From: Diploscapter coronatus
Taxonomy: Eukaryota > Nematoda > Chromadorea > Rhabditida > Rhabditidae
Assembly: GCA_964036155.1 (NCBI GenBank)
Contig: OZ038423.1
Location: forward strand, 48,127,249-48,191,248
DNA: 64,000 bases
Reading direction: 5' to 3'
A program made the translations under genes and the position numbers. A model generated the notes under the pieces. It had not been told where the DNA came from. It worked only from the letters and a program-made list of their open reading frames with translations, and searched no databases. This document shows, piece after piece, positions 11,629 through 23,600 of the stretch (its first letter is position 1; each line of letters starts with the position of its first letter).

Positions 11629-14600
11629 ATGCGACTGTGGCTGCTGTGCGCAGCGACGTTGACCGCGTCGCACGCGTTTTTCATCTATTCGCTTTTCGGA
11701 TCGTCAGATGAGGTACGGTAATCTAGAGTTTTAAGGAAAGTCGTGCGTCATAAAGGATTATTGAAACCTTTGGCAATTGTTTTCATATGCATACATCTTT
11801 AAACATTTTTAAGCTAAGAATCTTGGAGAATTTTCAACAATTAGGTAAAATTTCAAACTTTAGCTTCAAACCCCCTACTTGCACCCGCTATCGCCCCTTG
11901 AGCGAGAGCCGATGTCAGCACGAGCGAAACGGCAAGCCTATCAGGTGCTGAATCCGAAATACCAAAATTACCGTTAGAAAATTAGGTCTACGTTGATGGA
12001 GACGTCTCAGTGACCGTCGACAAGTCGGGACAGAAGGAAACCGGAAACTGGGGCCCTTGGCAACCGGAACAGGAATGCTCGAGGTCTGAGAGTTGATTTT
12101 TGTTTATCCAACACATGAAAATTTAGGACTTGCGGCGGCGGAGTTCAATCGGAGAAGCGACAGTGCAGGTAAGAAATCTGACAAAAAATCGAATAGGTTT
12201 TGAGAATATCAAAAGCAAGTAATGTGTAGACATCAGTCAATTTGTTGATCAAATAAATCGAAAAATAGAAAAATGAATTGAAAAGGGGGACAAGTGCAGA
12301 TTTTTCAAATGACGCAAAGACGCCATTACAAATAGAAAGAAAAGAATTCAGCGGCCAATGTACGGGTCCATCTGTGCGGTACATTTCCTGCAATCTCGAC
12401 CCTTGCCCCGAAGGAACTGATTTCCGAGCAGAACAGTGCACCAAGCACAACGACGATGCTCTGGATGGAAATTATCACAAGTGGCTCCCCTACAAGGGAA
12501 AGAACAAGTACGATTCTGGTGCTTTTCTTCCGATAAAAACGAGTCTTTCTAGGTGTGAACTCGTCTGCAAGCCTGAAGTCGGCAATTTCTATTATAAGTG
12601 GGCTGATAAGGTATGAGAAATTGCAAAAATGAAACAAATTAGCTAAGAATTTCACCTGAAATTTTGGTTAGGAAAATTTTTAAACTTATTCGAAAAATAC
12701 TTGAAAACAAAGAAGGGGTTACAATAGGTTTACTGTAGGTCGTCGATGGCACAAAATGCGACACGAAGAATGACGACATCTGCGTGGATGGCGAATGTCT
12801 GCCTGTCGGCTGTGATGGAAAACTTGGATCGGGTGGGTTTCAGGATTATTCAACTATATCATCATCTTTTGAATATCTGACTTCATGTTTACTGCATGCA
12901 TATCATAAACCAATCCTCGTAAAATATCAGATACACCATGATAGGCTAGTTCTTCCGGCTTTGATCTTTTAATCATCGTGAAATGTGTTTCTAAATGGCT
13001 TTTAGATTCAATATTTCAATCAACGTTTTTTTCCAGACCTGAAATTCGACAAGTGTGGAGTGTGCGACGGTGACGGCTCGAAGTGCAAGACGATCGAGGG
13101 TTTCTTTGACGAGCGCAACCTCGCCCCTGGCTACCACGATATCATAAAGCTGCCTGCCGGCGCCACTGCTATCAAGATCCAGGAGGCCAGACCGAGCAGT
13201 AACAATCTCGCTCTGAAGAACGGATCGGATCACTACTACCTGAATGGGAACGGAATGATCCAAGTCGAGAAGGACGTCGAAGTTGGCGGAACCGTGTTCG
13301 AATACGACGACGGAAAGCCGGAGACGCTCACTGCTAAGGGTCCTCTGAAGGAGGTAGATTTCTTTTAGTTCGTCATTTTGAACCTGCGATTGCAAAAAAT
13401 CAGGCTATTTCTTCATCTGCTATTCTTCGGCGAATTTGAAACTTATGGCTCAAAAATGACGTTCCAGGAACTGATCGTGACTCTGCTGTTCCGCAAGGGC
13501 AACAAGGATACTGCAATCAAGTACGAGTTCTCGATTCCCCTGGACGACGACGTCCCCTACATGTACAAGCCAGCTCAGTGGACTCCGTGCAGCGTGACTT
13601 GTGGAAAGGGTTCGTAGTTTCTTTAGAATATGCTACAAAATTGATCTTGGATTATTGAATTGTCGTTAGGCCAATTGTAGCAGATCTAATCTCAAGAAAA
13701 AATTCTCTAACCCTGGAGAAGAGTTCCCGCGCGGAAATATTTAGGGAAGTCTGCAGGAACTCTTCCTCAGCTAGAATTCTCGTAGAGTTTCTGCGCGGAG
13801 AGGATCTCTGGGGGAACTTCAGGTTGAGGAAACTCCCCATCTTTTCTCACCTTGGAAAAACTTTCCCAGAGATATTACGTAGGATAAAGATTACTTTCTC
13901 AAATTCAGGAGAACAAACCCGTCAAGTCTATTGCATTGACACCAAATCTCAGGCCCGAGTCAACGATGCTCTCTGCGAAGAGAACAACGCTACCAAGCCG
14001 GAGGTTCGTTCATATCCTAGATACATAAGATTGATAAGGTTTCATTTTCAGACTGAGAAACCCTGTGAGACTGTCGACTGTAATGCTGAGTGGTTCACCG
14101 GCGAGTGGGAGGATTGCTCGTCGACCTGCGGTGACAAGGGAGAGCAGTACAGAGTTGTTTATTGCCATCAAGTGATTTTTACTTCAATTGTTTAACACAC
14201 AAAAGACTTGCGTATCGACCTTTAAATTGCCCGACTATTCCCTTGAAAACTGGAAACTTCTTAAATTTGTTATAATTGCAGGTCTTCGCAAACGGCCGTC
14301 GCTCCACTGTCGAAGATGAGAACTGCACATCTGAACGACCACCAGTTCGCCAACAATGTAACAGGTAGTTAATTCTAGTTACTCAAATTTCCTATTTAAT
14401 TGCCTCAATCTTATTTTCCTTCGAGTTCCTCTCATTCTCGGAACTTTGACCTCAGTAAATCAAGTTGAAAAATGCGATTCTGGATGACTCATTCAGTGTC
14501 TGGAAAGGTGCTAAAAGCATAGAAAAAGTGAGATAGTGTGAGAAATCGAGAGAAAAAGATAAATTTGTGCTATGTACTCGCAGAGAGATGCTGTAACATG

Positions 14601-17600
14601 ACGCCTAAAGAACGATGAAAGCTTAGAGAGCATTGGATAGTCAGGAATAAAGTTGTAATGCCACTCTAGATTGTGGCTATAATTTGTTGTCTTCGCGCTT
14701 AGGGGTCAAATCCGATCACGTAAAGTATGAAGATCATATAGCTAGATGTGGAATTTTTTAATTCAAGTTTGATAACTTAGAATATGCGATGATTTTCCTC
14801 GCAGTAAATAAAATTGAGAAAAAACAGATTAACATTCAGTCAGTAATTTTAGATGTAGCACACTCATCGATACCATATAATCGATTTTAACAAATGATAC
14901 AACATTTTTTGAAACTAATGAATTTTTAAATTTCACTCAACTTTAGATTCTCCTGCCCTGAATGGCACGCCGGTCCATGGTCTGCTTGCTCGGAGAAGTG
15001 TGGTGATGCGTTCCAGTACCGGTCTGTCACTTGTCGATCAGAGAAGGAAGGTGAAGAAGGCAAATTGCTTCCGGCTGATGTAGGTTTCATTTTTATTGTC
15101 GTCAAAATCATGATTTTTGAACACAATATGTGGCTGGCAGAGTAATAAAAAGTTAAGTTTACTATAGTTTTTCTTCCAGTCCTGCTCGAAAGACGAAAAG
15201 GGCAAGTTGGATACGCAGCGCACCTGCAACCTGGGTCCCTGCGAGGGTCTGAAGTTCTACACGACCGATTGGAAGCTGTGCCAGAAATGCAACGACACCG
15301 AAGAGATTCGAGAGGTGACTTGCAAGGATCAAATGGGAAGAGCCTATCCTCTCGAAAAATGCTTGTCTGACAACACTACGGAGATTCCGATTGATACGAG
15401 GTAAGGGTTAGACTATCATTTATCTCATCTATGCCTTAAAATAACATTTGTTGCTCTGCTCTTAACTATTGATTCAATTCCAAGTCAGCTTAATCTTGAA
15501 AAACCTATAAACTATCAAACGAACGGATATTTACAGTATTATTTCAGGTCTTGCGCTACGGTCCAACCCTGTGTCTACGAATGGACTGTTTCTGAGTGGT
15601 CGAAGTGCTCTACTGAATGTGGGCATGGACACAAAACACGTCGAGTCGTCTGCGCCATCCACCAACTGGGTGATCTGGAGGTAAGCTTTGAAGGAAAAAA
15701 GCGGTATTTATTGATTTTTCTAATTGCAGGTGGTCGATGAATCGCATTGCCAGGGAGAGAAACCGGAAGCGAAGACGAACTGCACGAACGAGGAGAAATG
15801 CACTGGAACTTGGTATGCGGGACCTTGGAGCACATGCACAGAAGAGTAAGTGTTTGATTCAAAATAGATAGTGAAATTTTGTAACTTGACTGGAGTTGAG
15901 TAACGCATTGCTCTTATTTCTTCTTAAATATTCATTCTCCTGAAACATAAATCACATCACTACAAAGTTACGCTATTTCCGTTCGCAAATCTATTTTGTT
16001 AACTCGGAGTTTTCTCAGCAAGCCGTGTGTGTTTATAAATAGTAGCGCTTCTCTCATTCATCCGCAAAGAAAAAATCTATGAAAAATTGCTTCCCCTTGC
16101 CCGTTTTTCGCTCGGATGATCTAAAATGAGCCGTCGCAAAAGCGATCATTAATTTGGGAACTGGGTAATTGATAAATTGGTCTGGATGCAAGTGCTAGGA
16201 AGTGCTTTTCTTGAAAAAAAGTTAGAAAATTAAAAAAAAAAATGAGATACAATTTTAGATGCGGCGGAGGCACGCAGAACCGTATGACGGTTTGTCTGAA
16301 CTATGACAAGAAACCCGTACCGGAGTGGTGCGACGAGGCTGAGAAACCCGAGGAAGATCAAGAATGCAACAAGGATCCTTGCCCCAGTAAGGATATTTCG
16401 ATGTTTCTCAAAAAATGACGTGTATTCAGCTTGCTTCGACTCTGAATTCGGATGCTGTCCTGATAACACGACTTTCGCTACTGGAGAGTTCCTTCAGGTA
16501 ACGTTTATTGGTTACTCTTGAATTAATCGATCAGTTTCCAAAAACTATTACCTAACCCTTCTGTATTTTTGTTCCTACAAGTTTTAACATTTATCACAAT
16601 TTTCCCTATTAATCACTAAAACTCCAGGGCTGCTCCAACTGTTCCATCTCCGAGTTCGGCTGCTGCGCGGACAATATCACTGATGCCACCGGACCAAACA
16701 GCAAGGGATGCGAGGAGTACGTCGAGGCTCCGCTCGAGTTGAAGAAAGAAGGCGAGGAAAAGGACGGAGGAAAGGCCGATGCTGGGTCCGAGGTCGAGGG
16801 ATCCGCCGAAGAAGTCAAGGATGAGGAGGCAAGGATTTGCCAAGTTATATTCATGCGACACAATTTTGGATTCAATAGTTCGGGAAGATCAATAGTTTGA
16901 GAGTAATTCACCACCTAGGTTAAACTTCCTGAAACGTACCAACCTTCAATTCATTTCAAGATAAAATCCCACTGTTCCAGAAGAAGGACGAGATGTGTCC
17001 TGTGACAAGCGGAACTGGAGATGAGGCAATGGTTGCATGCAACTTGGCTCAGAACTTGACAATGGCCGATGATGATGGACTCTTGGGTAATTTTAAAAAT
17101 AGCATCCGAGGACCGTATGGACTGGACAAAATTTGACATCTTGCGTTGTTGAAAATCTCAAAACATGCCCAATAGTCTTTCCTGTTTAGGCAACGAAACA
17201 TCTGGCAACGCGACAATCCACTGCTCGAAGACTCAATTCGGATGCTGCCCCGATTGGTTCACGCCAGCTGAGGGCAAGAACAATGAGGGATGTGAGACGT
17301 TTGAGCTCGGTATGGATAGGGTTCGATCATTTTTGCAAGGTTTTCTCATTTCTAGGTGTTTGCAATGGGACGAACTTCGGCTGCTGTCCTGATAGCGTCA
17401 CCTTGGCTCGTGGCAAGAACTTCGAGGGATGCGGTGAATCTAGCTGTGCTGCATCTTTGTACGGATGCTGCAAGGACAGGAAGACGATAGCCTTCGGGCC
17501 CCACTACGCCGGATGTGAGCGATCGTCGTTCCCTTGCGAGTTGTCGAACTTCGGCTGTTGTCCAGATGGGGAGACCGCTGCTTTGGGTCACAACGGCACC

Positions 17601-20600
17601 GGATGTGGAGAGAACTGTCTCACCACCAAGTAAGTGGCCGTCATCTCTTCGGCGACTACAAAAATCAACTTTAGGCACGGCTGCTGCCCTGACGGCGTCA
17701 CCACCGCCAAGGGCCACAACAACGAGGGATGTGGATGCATCTACGCCAAATACGGATGCTGCCCAGATGGAAAGACGTCCGCCAAGGGATCCGGCTTCTA
17801 TGGATGCCCAGAGAGCTGCGCCCAGTCGCAGTACGGCTGCTGCCCCGATGGAAAGACGCCCGCTCGCGGCAGTCACAACGAGGGATGCCCATGTCAGTAC
17901 ACGAGATATGGATGCTGCCCCGACGGCGAGACGACGGCACTCGGACCGAGGAACGATGGTTGCGATGACTGCAGATATGCCAAGTACTTTTTTAACTGCA
18001 TCGAGTCTATCGTTCTCGTTGTTTAGAGTTTTTGAAATAGTCCCAAGATATTTTCGAATACATATTGCGAAAATTCTTCCTATAGTTTCAGCAGATAAAT
18101 GAGAAATATGATTTTTTTCTCAATTTTCACGCCAATAAAGCTTCAATGATCATAAAAAATTTGACATATCATTATTTAATTTGAAACCTAATCAACATTT
18201 CGAAACACGCTAATTTTCAGATACGGTTGCTGCGATGACGGAAGCAAGGCTCTTGGACCGAATGGAGCCGGATGTCCGCCAACGACCACTCCTGAGTACG
18301 TCCGAGGTGGCACTGTAGCTCCGTCGATGATTGTCCAGTGCTCTCAGAGCAAGGATCAGGGATCCGTCTGTCATCCAGGATACAAACTCGTGTGGTACTA
18401 TGACACTGTCGAAGGTCGCTGCATGGAATTCTGGTATGGCGGATGCGATGGAAATCAAAATCGATTCGGATCGAGGGAGGCATGCGAGAAGGTGTGCGTC
18501 GAGCCACCGGGCATTGGTAAGCTGATAAATCGGAAATCCCCCAGCCAGATTAATTTTTAGGAAGATGCTACTTGCCGAAGATCGAGGGACCACTGCGTTG
18601 CGATCAGCCTGTGGCTCGGTACTGGTACGACTACAACACTCGTCAGTGTGCCGCTTTTTGGTGGAGAGGATGCCTCGGCAACGCCAACAACTTCGAGAGC
18701 TGGGAAGCCTGTAGCCAGACCTGCAAAGATGTTGGACCGTTACCAGCTGAACCCGAACCAGCTCAGCCAGAAATCAACATCCCACTGAACTACCCCCAGC
18801 ACACTGAAGCGCCGATCGTCTTCCAGCCCGTTCAGCCAGATGATCCTCGTCAGGGCGCTCAGGACCCGAGACAAACCCAACAGCAGTCTCAGCCAAGGCT
18901 ACAGATCTCCATCGAAGAGGTCTGCCGATCCAATTCCGACCCAGGACCTTGCCAGGACCACTCTGAAGCGTGGACTTTCAACTCGTACAAAGGTGAGATT
19001 GAAATTATTGAGAAGCAACAATGGCATCTAAATTTATGTTGTTAAATCTACAAAAATTAAGACAATAAAAATGTTTAAAAAAAAAAAAACCATCAATTCC
19101 AGGCGACTGCGAGCAATTCACTTATGGAGGATGCGGTGGAAACTACAACCGATTCCAGACTCGTGAGGAGTGCTGGAGACGGTGCGGATTCTTAGCCAGA
19201 GCTGCTCAACAACCTGTTGAACAACCACAGGCGCCTGTTGACTTGTCCCAACCCAACGTTCCTGGTCCCGTTATCCCTCAGCAACCCGCAGCCGCTGATC
19301 CTAATCTGGCTGGTAAGTAAGACCATTCCTGAAAGGAGATCTCCGATTTTTCAAGCCAGAGAACTGACTTCGAACTCTCTGGGAGCGACTTTGATCGCGT
19401 GTAAGATCAAATTTTCGGGTGCAATATCTTCCCCTCAGCACGGGTTTCATCGGGTTTTTGAACTATCCTAGCATGAGCAATAGTCACATCGAGATTCCAG
19501 GTTTTGAAGATTCGCTATAATAAAATTAGTCATCGCGACAATAACCTGAAAACTCCAATCATGATGGCAGATTTTGAAACTTGTGTAGAAAATCTTCGAA
19601 ACTATTGATATCGATATTCTTTCCTTTCGGGTCAACAACGATCGGGCTGTTTCAGGAAAGACCCGTGATGCGTGTCGATTGAATGTGGATGTCGGCCGCT
19701 GCAAGGGAGCATTCGAGTCGTGGGCCTACGAGGTCGCTACCGGCACTTGCGTCGCGTTCAAGTACACGGGCTGCGGAGGAAATCAGAACAGGTTCAGCAC
19801 GAAGGAAGCCTGCGAGGCGCTATGCTTGAGACCCGCCGGAAGCGAAGAGAGTGCCGGTGAGGATTTCGGGAAATTGGGAAAATTTTTCTTCTTCAATATA
19901 CACGTTGTTGGATTCAAAGCGAAGATCATGAGACTTTCGGAAGGCTAAATTTCTTTGAAATAGGCATGATCTTCGCATTTTCCGAAGGTATAATATTAGT
20001 TTGGATCTATCCCTGAGTGATTACTAACTTTCTATGATTTTCCCAGGATATTTCGATACCAGTGAACCTAGAAAACCCTGAATGACACTGAAATCTCTAT
20101 GAAACATATACTTGCTTCAGATGGAGCCTCGGGAGCGAACACGGTTTGCGACGAGGCGAAAGACACTGGCCCATGCACGAACTTCGTCACCAAGTGGTAC
20201 TACAATAAGGTAATTGAAAATCTATCGAAAATAAAGAGAAACTAAACTACAGGCCGACGGAACCTGCAATCGATTCCACTACGGAGGCTGCCAAGGCACT
20301 GGAAACCGATTCGACAACGAACAACAGTGCAAAGCCGCGTGCGGCAATCATCAAGGTTGGCTAGTTTTGGAGTTCTATAAGCTTCGCAAATTCTCGTTCC
20401 TACCCATAATCCATAATATAGTTCACACTACGTCAATATCATTTTGATCACAAGGCAAATCTGAACATCAATCATTTATCATTTTCATGCCATAAATTTC
20501 GAAATGTGTGCGTCTCGATTTAATAGTTTAAAACTCGAGTATTCCTTTATTCGTGTCTGTAAAAATCAGTTATTCAACTCATCAAAACATTCAGACGCCT

Positions 20601-23600
20601 GCTCTCTTCCTAAAGTTCAAGGTCCATGCTCTGGCAAGCACACGGTGTACTTCTACAACTCTGCATCACAGAAGTGCGAGACGTTCACGTACGGAGGTAA
20701 TCCACTATTTTGATTTTTGTTTAATAATCAGGAGGTTCATATTTTGATTTCAGGCTGCCTCGGCAACAACAACAGATTTGCGACCCAGGAGGAGTGCGAG
20801 AATCGGTGCCCGCGTAAGTAATCAGGAATGCAGCAAGAATCATCCAAAATGCACAACACACATGCATTTCCCAGTCATCTTCAGAGTTAAAATTGATATT
20901 TGAAGCAAATATTCGAATCGATAAAATTTTCTGAGGAAAAATTATTTAACTTTTCTATTGATTCATTAAAAAAAACTGGAAGAATATTTCCGAGTATGAT
21001 GTTAGAAGATCGATATTTTGATATAGCACATTCAGAAAATCCGAAAATTTTACCGATCATTTTGAAGCCTGACCTCTTGACTCTTTTTTCAAATATCAGT
21101 TTCTACAACAACTTATTAGAACGTGTCACCCTCAATCCATAAGAGACACCTAGCACTTGTCACTTTATCGCATTTACTTAACTATATCTCCAATCTAAAG
21201 CAAAATGACCTAATTAATTAGCGTATTTAATTAATTTTTCTAGGTAAATTTTTCCCGTTTTCCAGAAAATTACCGTAGTTCAGTAATGCGTTGATTCACT
21301 TGAACTCAAAATATTATTGATTTGCTGTTGAATTTTCAAGTTAATCGAAAATTACACACGTTTTGGGCCGTATTTCGCTTGCCTTCATCAATTTATCTCA
21401 CAAACGATGAACGTTGTTATTTTAGAAGTATTTTCTAAACAAAGACTAACAAATAGTCAATTATGTAGAATGTGCTCTAACGCTAAATATTAAATTAATG
21501 TTTAGCGATGAAGCATTTCTTACATAAGGCTATTTGTCAGTTTTTCAAATAATTTCCAAATTTGGCTGGCCTCAAACTCTTTTACGAGTCGTCGGGCGTT
21601 GTTTTCTTGATAATCTTATATCATTATTAATTTTGAGATTAATTTTATTGTTGATTAGTTGGAAAGAAAATTTAATTACCGCATCAGTTTTCTTTCAAAT
21701 CAACAATATCTCCTTGTTATTTCTAAGATATCATATTTAACCAGTTTATTTAATAATTAGCAACTCTCTTAATAACTAATAATAATATTCCATTTAAGTG
21801 CAATACTGCCTAAGCTTTTTATCAGCATCGTTCTCTTAATTTACTCCCTTTTTATAACTGCCATAATTTTATTATTTATATCATTATCCGTTGTTTCGAA
21901 AATTTCACATAAAGATAAAAATTAGGCGAAATTTCGAGAGAGTAAGATTTCAAATCAGTTGCCTAATTAAGTTTGACGTGATTAGCTTATTAATCTCATT
22001 CTGCTATAAAAATAATTAGCGCTAACTAGGTTTCGTTTAGTAATGCTTTCAATTAATTTGCTGAGTGCCTAATTCTGAATTATCTAATTATCCTAATCAT
22101 AGTGTGTTGCTTAAAATTACACTGCATGGATTGATGTGAAAAGTTAGACATATTGGGCAATCTGGAAACTTTGACATCAGTATATAGCCGCCCTTTATTT
22201 AACATATTTATTATGTCATGATGTCACAAGCTTTTAAGATTGCCAAAGATGACTCCTGAAGCAAAGTAGTTTTTAGACGAAACCTCGCTCGCTGCGATGT
22301 TAATGAAGAACATTCCATCCCTGAGCCTGCCCATAAACAACGATATCAACGAGTACGGGGAGTACGCCAGAGAAATCAACGCTCAACCGATAGATCCAAT
22401 TCCGTCGGAAGTCGATCGGTGCAAACTCAAGAAGGAAGTCGGCACGTGCAAGTAAGATCTTTTCTCTAAAATACTTGCTTTGATAGCATTTTTATCGAAT
22501 ATTATCTTGTCAAAACCCTCACCAATTCGGTCAATGAATCAGAATCTCTCAATGTCTATGAAGCTATTTGAAGCAAATTTCGTCAAAATAACTTTCAAAT
22601 ATCAGAGTTCAAAAGATGTTTAATAAAAATAACACCTATACGAATCATCTCCCACCTATCAAAATAAGCAAATCTCCCAACTCTAAAACTCTAATGAAAA
22701 ATCTTGAAACGTATTGAAAATGATCGCATATTATTATTATTATTTAAGTCTCTCCCAAGTCAAGTACTACTACGACTCCGCAGCACAGATGTGCCTGCAG
22801 TTCTTCTGGGGCGGCTGTAGGGGAAACGCGAACCGTTTTGAGACCTACGAACAGTGCAAATTGGCCTGTGAGCCGAGGATGCAGGTAATTCGCGACAATA
22901 TCCGACGAATCAAGTAGTCGATAAAAGGAGGAGGATTGTGAGAGTGTGAAACTTTCTCCAAGTCTTCATCATACTTCAACACACAAAGTATTACCTGAAT
23001 ATTGATATATGAAGAATAGAGTGCCTGGGTATGAGATGATTTGGAACGTATTTGATAATTACATGTTATGCTGCCTCGTCCGACGAACGCTAATAATCTA
23101 ATAACGCACATGAATATATGGCCATCTTTGGGACAAAATTTATTATTTGAAGTCTCAGGCCCTTCGTCTTCTGGAGCCAAATCCGATTGAGAAGAAATCT
23201 CTATCTTCTTCCAGTCAAGAACGAATTGCCTACGATGAGATCAACACTGTTTCTGAGGAGCAGAATGAAGTTAGCCTTCAGAGAATTGAGAAGGAGGAAA
23301 AGGTAAAAATGATCCGGTTTGAAAAAGAAGTCTAGAACTCGTTTAGAAGTCTTACGTCCCATCCTCTCCCCTCCCTGAACTCTGCATGTTGCCGGAAGAG
23401 AAAGGGCCGTGCTATGACAGTGAACTTCGTTGGAGGTACGACTCGGAGTCCGGAAATTGCGCTTCTTTCATGTACTCGGGATGCGGTCACAATTCCAACT
23501 ACTTTACAAATGAGGTAATATTAACGATGGGGTACCCGAAATTGCAAAAAAAAATAATAATGAAGTTGACAATTTTGAGGGTTCTGACGAACTTTAGTGA

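Noticed and set aside
12519..12552. 34-nt intron inside papilin exon 12352-12610
   Set aside because: Removal shifts the frame away from CELVCKPEV. The sequence is open without splicing.
13610..13908. Foldback element in the papilin intron
   Set aside because: Only short imperfect repeats (GAGTTCC/GCGCGG motifs). The arms do not pair over a convincing length.
17352..17876. 174-codon and other long frames antisense or shifted within the papilin CCPD region
   Set aside because: Shadows of the GC-rich repeat-coding exons. The sense frame gives diagnostic Cys repeats.
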